DNA from: Treponema sp.
GTDB taxonomy: Bacteria; Spirochaetota; Spirochaetia; Treponematales; Breznakiellaceae
Direction of reading: 5' to 3'
Length of the DNA stretch: 5,141 nucleotides
NCBI GenBank assembly: GCA_031264395.1
Contig: JAISEB010000305.1
Location: 1-5,141 of the forward strand
A program made the position numbers and the translations under genes. Every line of letters starts with the position of its first letter. Positions within the stretch are counted from its first letter, which is position 1. Shown piece after piece: positions 3,982 to 5,141 of this stretch. A model generated the notes under the pieces. It was not told where the DNA came from, ran no database searches, and saw only the letters and a program-made list of their open reading frames with translations.

Positions 3982-5141
3982 ATGAAAACGGCCAAGGATT
4001 CCGCTAACGCCGTTCAGGTTGACCGGACCCTGCGGTTAAAGGCGTCCATAGAAAACATGATGGACGCCGGGGTTAGAAGGACAACTTTTTATTCCCTTAC
4101 AGGCAAAGCACTCAGGCAGAGCGAAGGGGAGCCCAAACAGATACGGCGGGCAAAGGCGTTCGCGTACCTTCTGGATACGGTTGAGCTTGAAATTCACCCC
4201 TATGAACTTCTGGGGGGAAGCATTACCGGCATGTGGCCCGTTGATCCGCACAAACCGGACTACGAGGAACAATACGCCCAGGCGGTCGCGGCAATTGAGG
4301 CGAAGATAAACCCGAAACCGGGAGACAAACCGCTTAAAATCAGGGGCCTTGTCGGAATGACCTCCGAACCGCCCAAAGGCATGCCTTTGCGTTTTGCCCT
4401 GATGGCCCGCGATCATTTTGACGCCAGCATCGATTTTGGGCGTCTGCAAAAGATAACGAGGGAAATGCAGGAGAAATACGCCGGGCGGCCCGAAATAAGC
4501 CCCCCGGAAATCTCCGGCATGATGGAACACCTCTTTACCTGTGATTACGGCGAAGATACCGATCTGTACTGGGACTTCAACTGGTATTCGGCAAACCACA
4601 TCAGTTTGAATTACGAAAAGGTCGTCAACGAAGGATGGGCCGCCATTCTGGCCGGTGTTGAAAAACGTCTTGCCGAAACCGGGGACGGCGAAAAAAAGGA
4701 ATTCTACGCGGCCGCCCGCATTGCCGTCGAGGCGGTTATACGGTACATCAAACGGTACGCCAAAGTCCATCTTGAGGCGGCGGAAAAAGAACACGACAGG
4801 AAACTGTCCAGAGAACTCAGGGAAAAAGGGGAGCGGCTTGACAGAATCGCCCTTGAAAAGGCGTCGTCCTTTAAGGACGCCATGCAGCTTCTGTGGATCA
4901 CCCACATTATCGCCAATACCCAGCTTGGCTGCGCCCTGTCCTTTGCCCGTTTTGATCAATACATGTTTCCTTTCTATGACGCGGATATCAAAGGCGGCCG
5001 CATTACCGCTAAAGAAGCCGTAGATTATCTGTGCTGCATGTTCCTCAAGGTGAACGAACCAAAGATGCGCACCGTACAAAGCATGGCCCTTGGAGGAACG
5101 ACAATTGACGGAAAGGACGCCTGCAACGATCTTACCCGGGA
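3982..5141 (+). CDS. Pyruvate formate-lyase-like glycyl radical enzyme, N-terminal part (partial)
   Basis: The gene starts at ATG 3982 and is open to the window end, giving 386 residues of a protein usually near 800. The sequence has the look of the PFL/glycerol-dehydratase-type family: EGEPKQIRRAKAFAYLLD (48-65), HPYELLGGSITG (72-83), NHISLNYEKVVNEGW (205-219), KEFYAAARIAVEAVIRYIKRYA (239-260, a helix typical of these enzymes), SFKDAMQLLWITH (296-308), and FARFDQYMFPFYDADI (321-336) followed by the YLCCMFLKVNE helix. These enzymes use a glycine radical, installed by a radical-SAM activase, to cleave C-C, C-O, C-N or C-S bonds in the anaerobic cytoplasm. The catalytic cysteine and glycyl loop lie beyond 5141, so neither activity nor substrate can be read here. 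The N-terminal segment does not clearly match pyruvate formate-lyase itself; a diol/choline/hydroxyproline-type or unassigned subfamily is more likely. The gene is divergent from the Hpt operon and has its own promoter; an activase gene is expected nearby but is not visible. Confidence 0.88.
   Translation, partial: MKTAKDSANAVQVDRTLRLKASIENMMDAGVRRTTFYSLTGKALRQSEGEPKQIRRAKAFAYLLDTVELEIHPYELLGGSITGMWPVDPHKPDYEEQYAQAVAAIEAKINPKPGDKPLKIRGLVGMTSEPPKGMPLRFALMARDHFDASIDFGRLQKITREMQEKYAGRPEISPPEISGMMEHLFTCDYGEDTDLYWDFNWYSANHISLNYEKVVNEGWAAILAGVEKRLAETGDGEKKEFYAAARIAVEAVIRYIKRYAKVHLEAAEKEHDRKLSRELREKGERLDRIALEKASSFKDAMQLLWITHIIANTQLGCALSFARFDQYMFPFYDADIKGGRITAKEAVDYLCCMFLKVNEPKMRTVQSMALGGTTIDGKDACNDLTR

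Noticed and set aside
4036..5079. A 347-codon open frame antisense to the glycyl radical enzyme
   Set aside because: The plus-strand frame has clear family motifs throughout. The antisense frame has no domain, starts inside the gene and is a codon-bias shadow despite its length.

Overview
The window reads as a piece of spirochaete chromosome, most likely from a Treponema-like anaerobe. This rests on a tmRNA whose proteolysis tag is ANNDSYDYALAA (close in style to treponeme tags as I remember them), an Hpt/REC-HD-GYP signalling pair, a pyruvate-formate-lyase-type glycyl radical enzyme (an oxygen-sensitive family) and moderate GC content. The genus is an inference; no rRNA or core marker other than ssrA is present.

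Layout. Positions 1-261 are the 3' end of an unrecognised plus-strand gene with an Ala/Pro-rich tail. Positions 262-520 are non-coding and hold the first copy of an imperfect palindromic repeat. Positions 521-1510 (minus) encode a 329-residue protein I cannot name. Divergent from it, 1566-1966 (plus) carries a well-formed promoter and the complete tmRNA gene ssrA, whose tag frame, acceptor/T arm, long helix 2 and first pseudoknot can all be traced. Positions 1967-2149 are non-coding and unusual. The last 18 bases of ssrA plus the next 31 bases are repeated (45 of 49 identical) exactly 152 bases downstream, and the interval between the copies can fold strongly. It looks like a duplicated, integrase-less attachment site at a classic genomic-island target. 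The second copy ends at the base before the stop codon of the next gene.

Positions 2150-3548 (minus) are a two-gene operon: an Hpt phosphotransfer protein, then a response regulator with an HD-GYP cyclic-di-GMP phosphodiesterase output. The reading frames overlap by 8 bases. A sigma70-like promoter (3660-3632, minus) and a strong palindrome (3587-3618) lie upstream. Together they could receive phosphate from a histidine kinase encoded elsewhere and lower cyclic-di-GMP. The divergent intergenic region (3549-3981) also holds the second copy of the palindromic repeat and a fully consensus promoter, TTGACA-N18-TATAAT. That promoter drives a glycyl radical enzyme gene starting at 3982, which is cut by the window end after 386 codons, before its catalytic cysteine and glycyl loop.

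The observations most worth following are the ssrA 3'-end duplication with its structured 103-base core, and the pair of related palindromic intergenic repeats.
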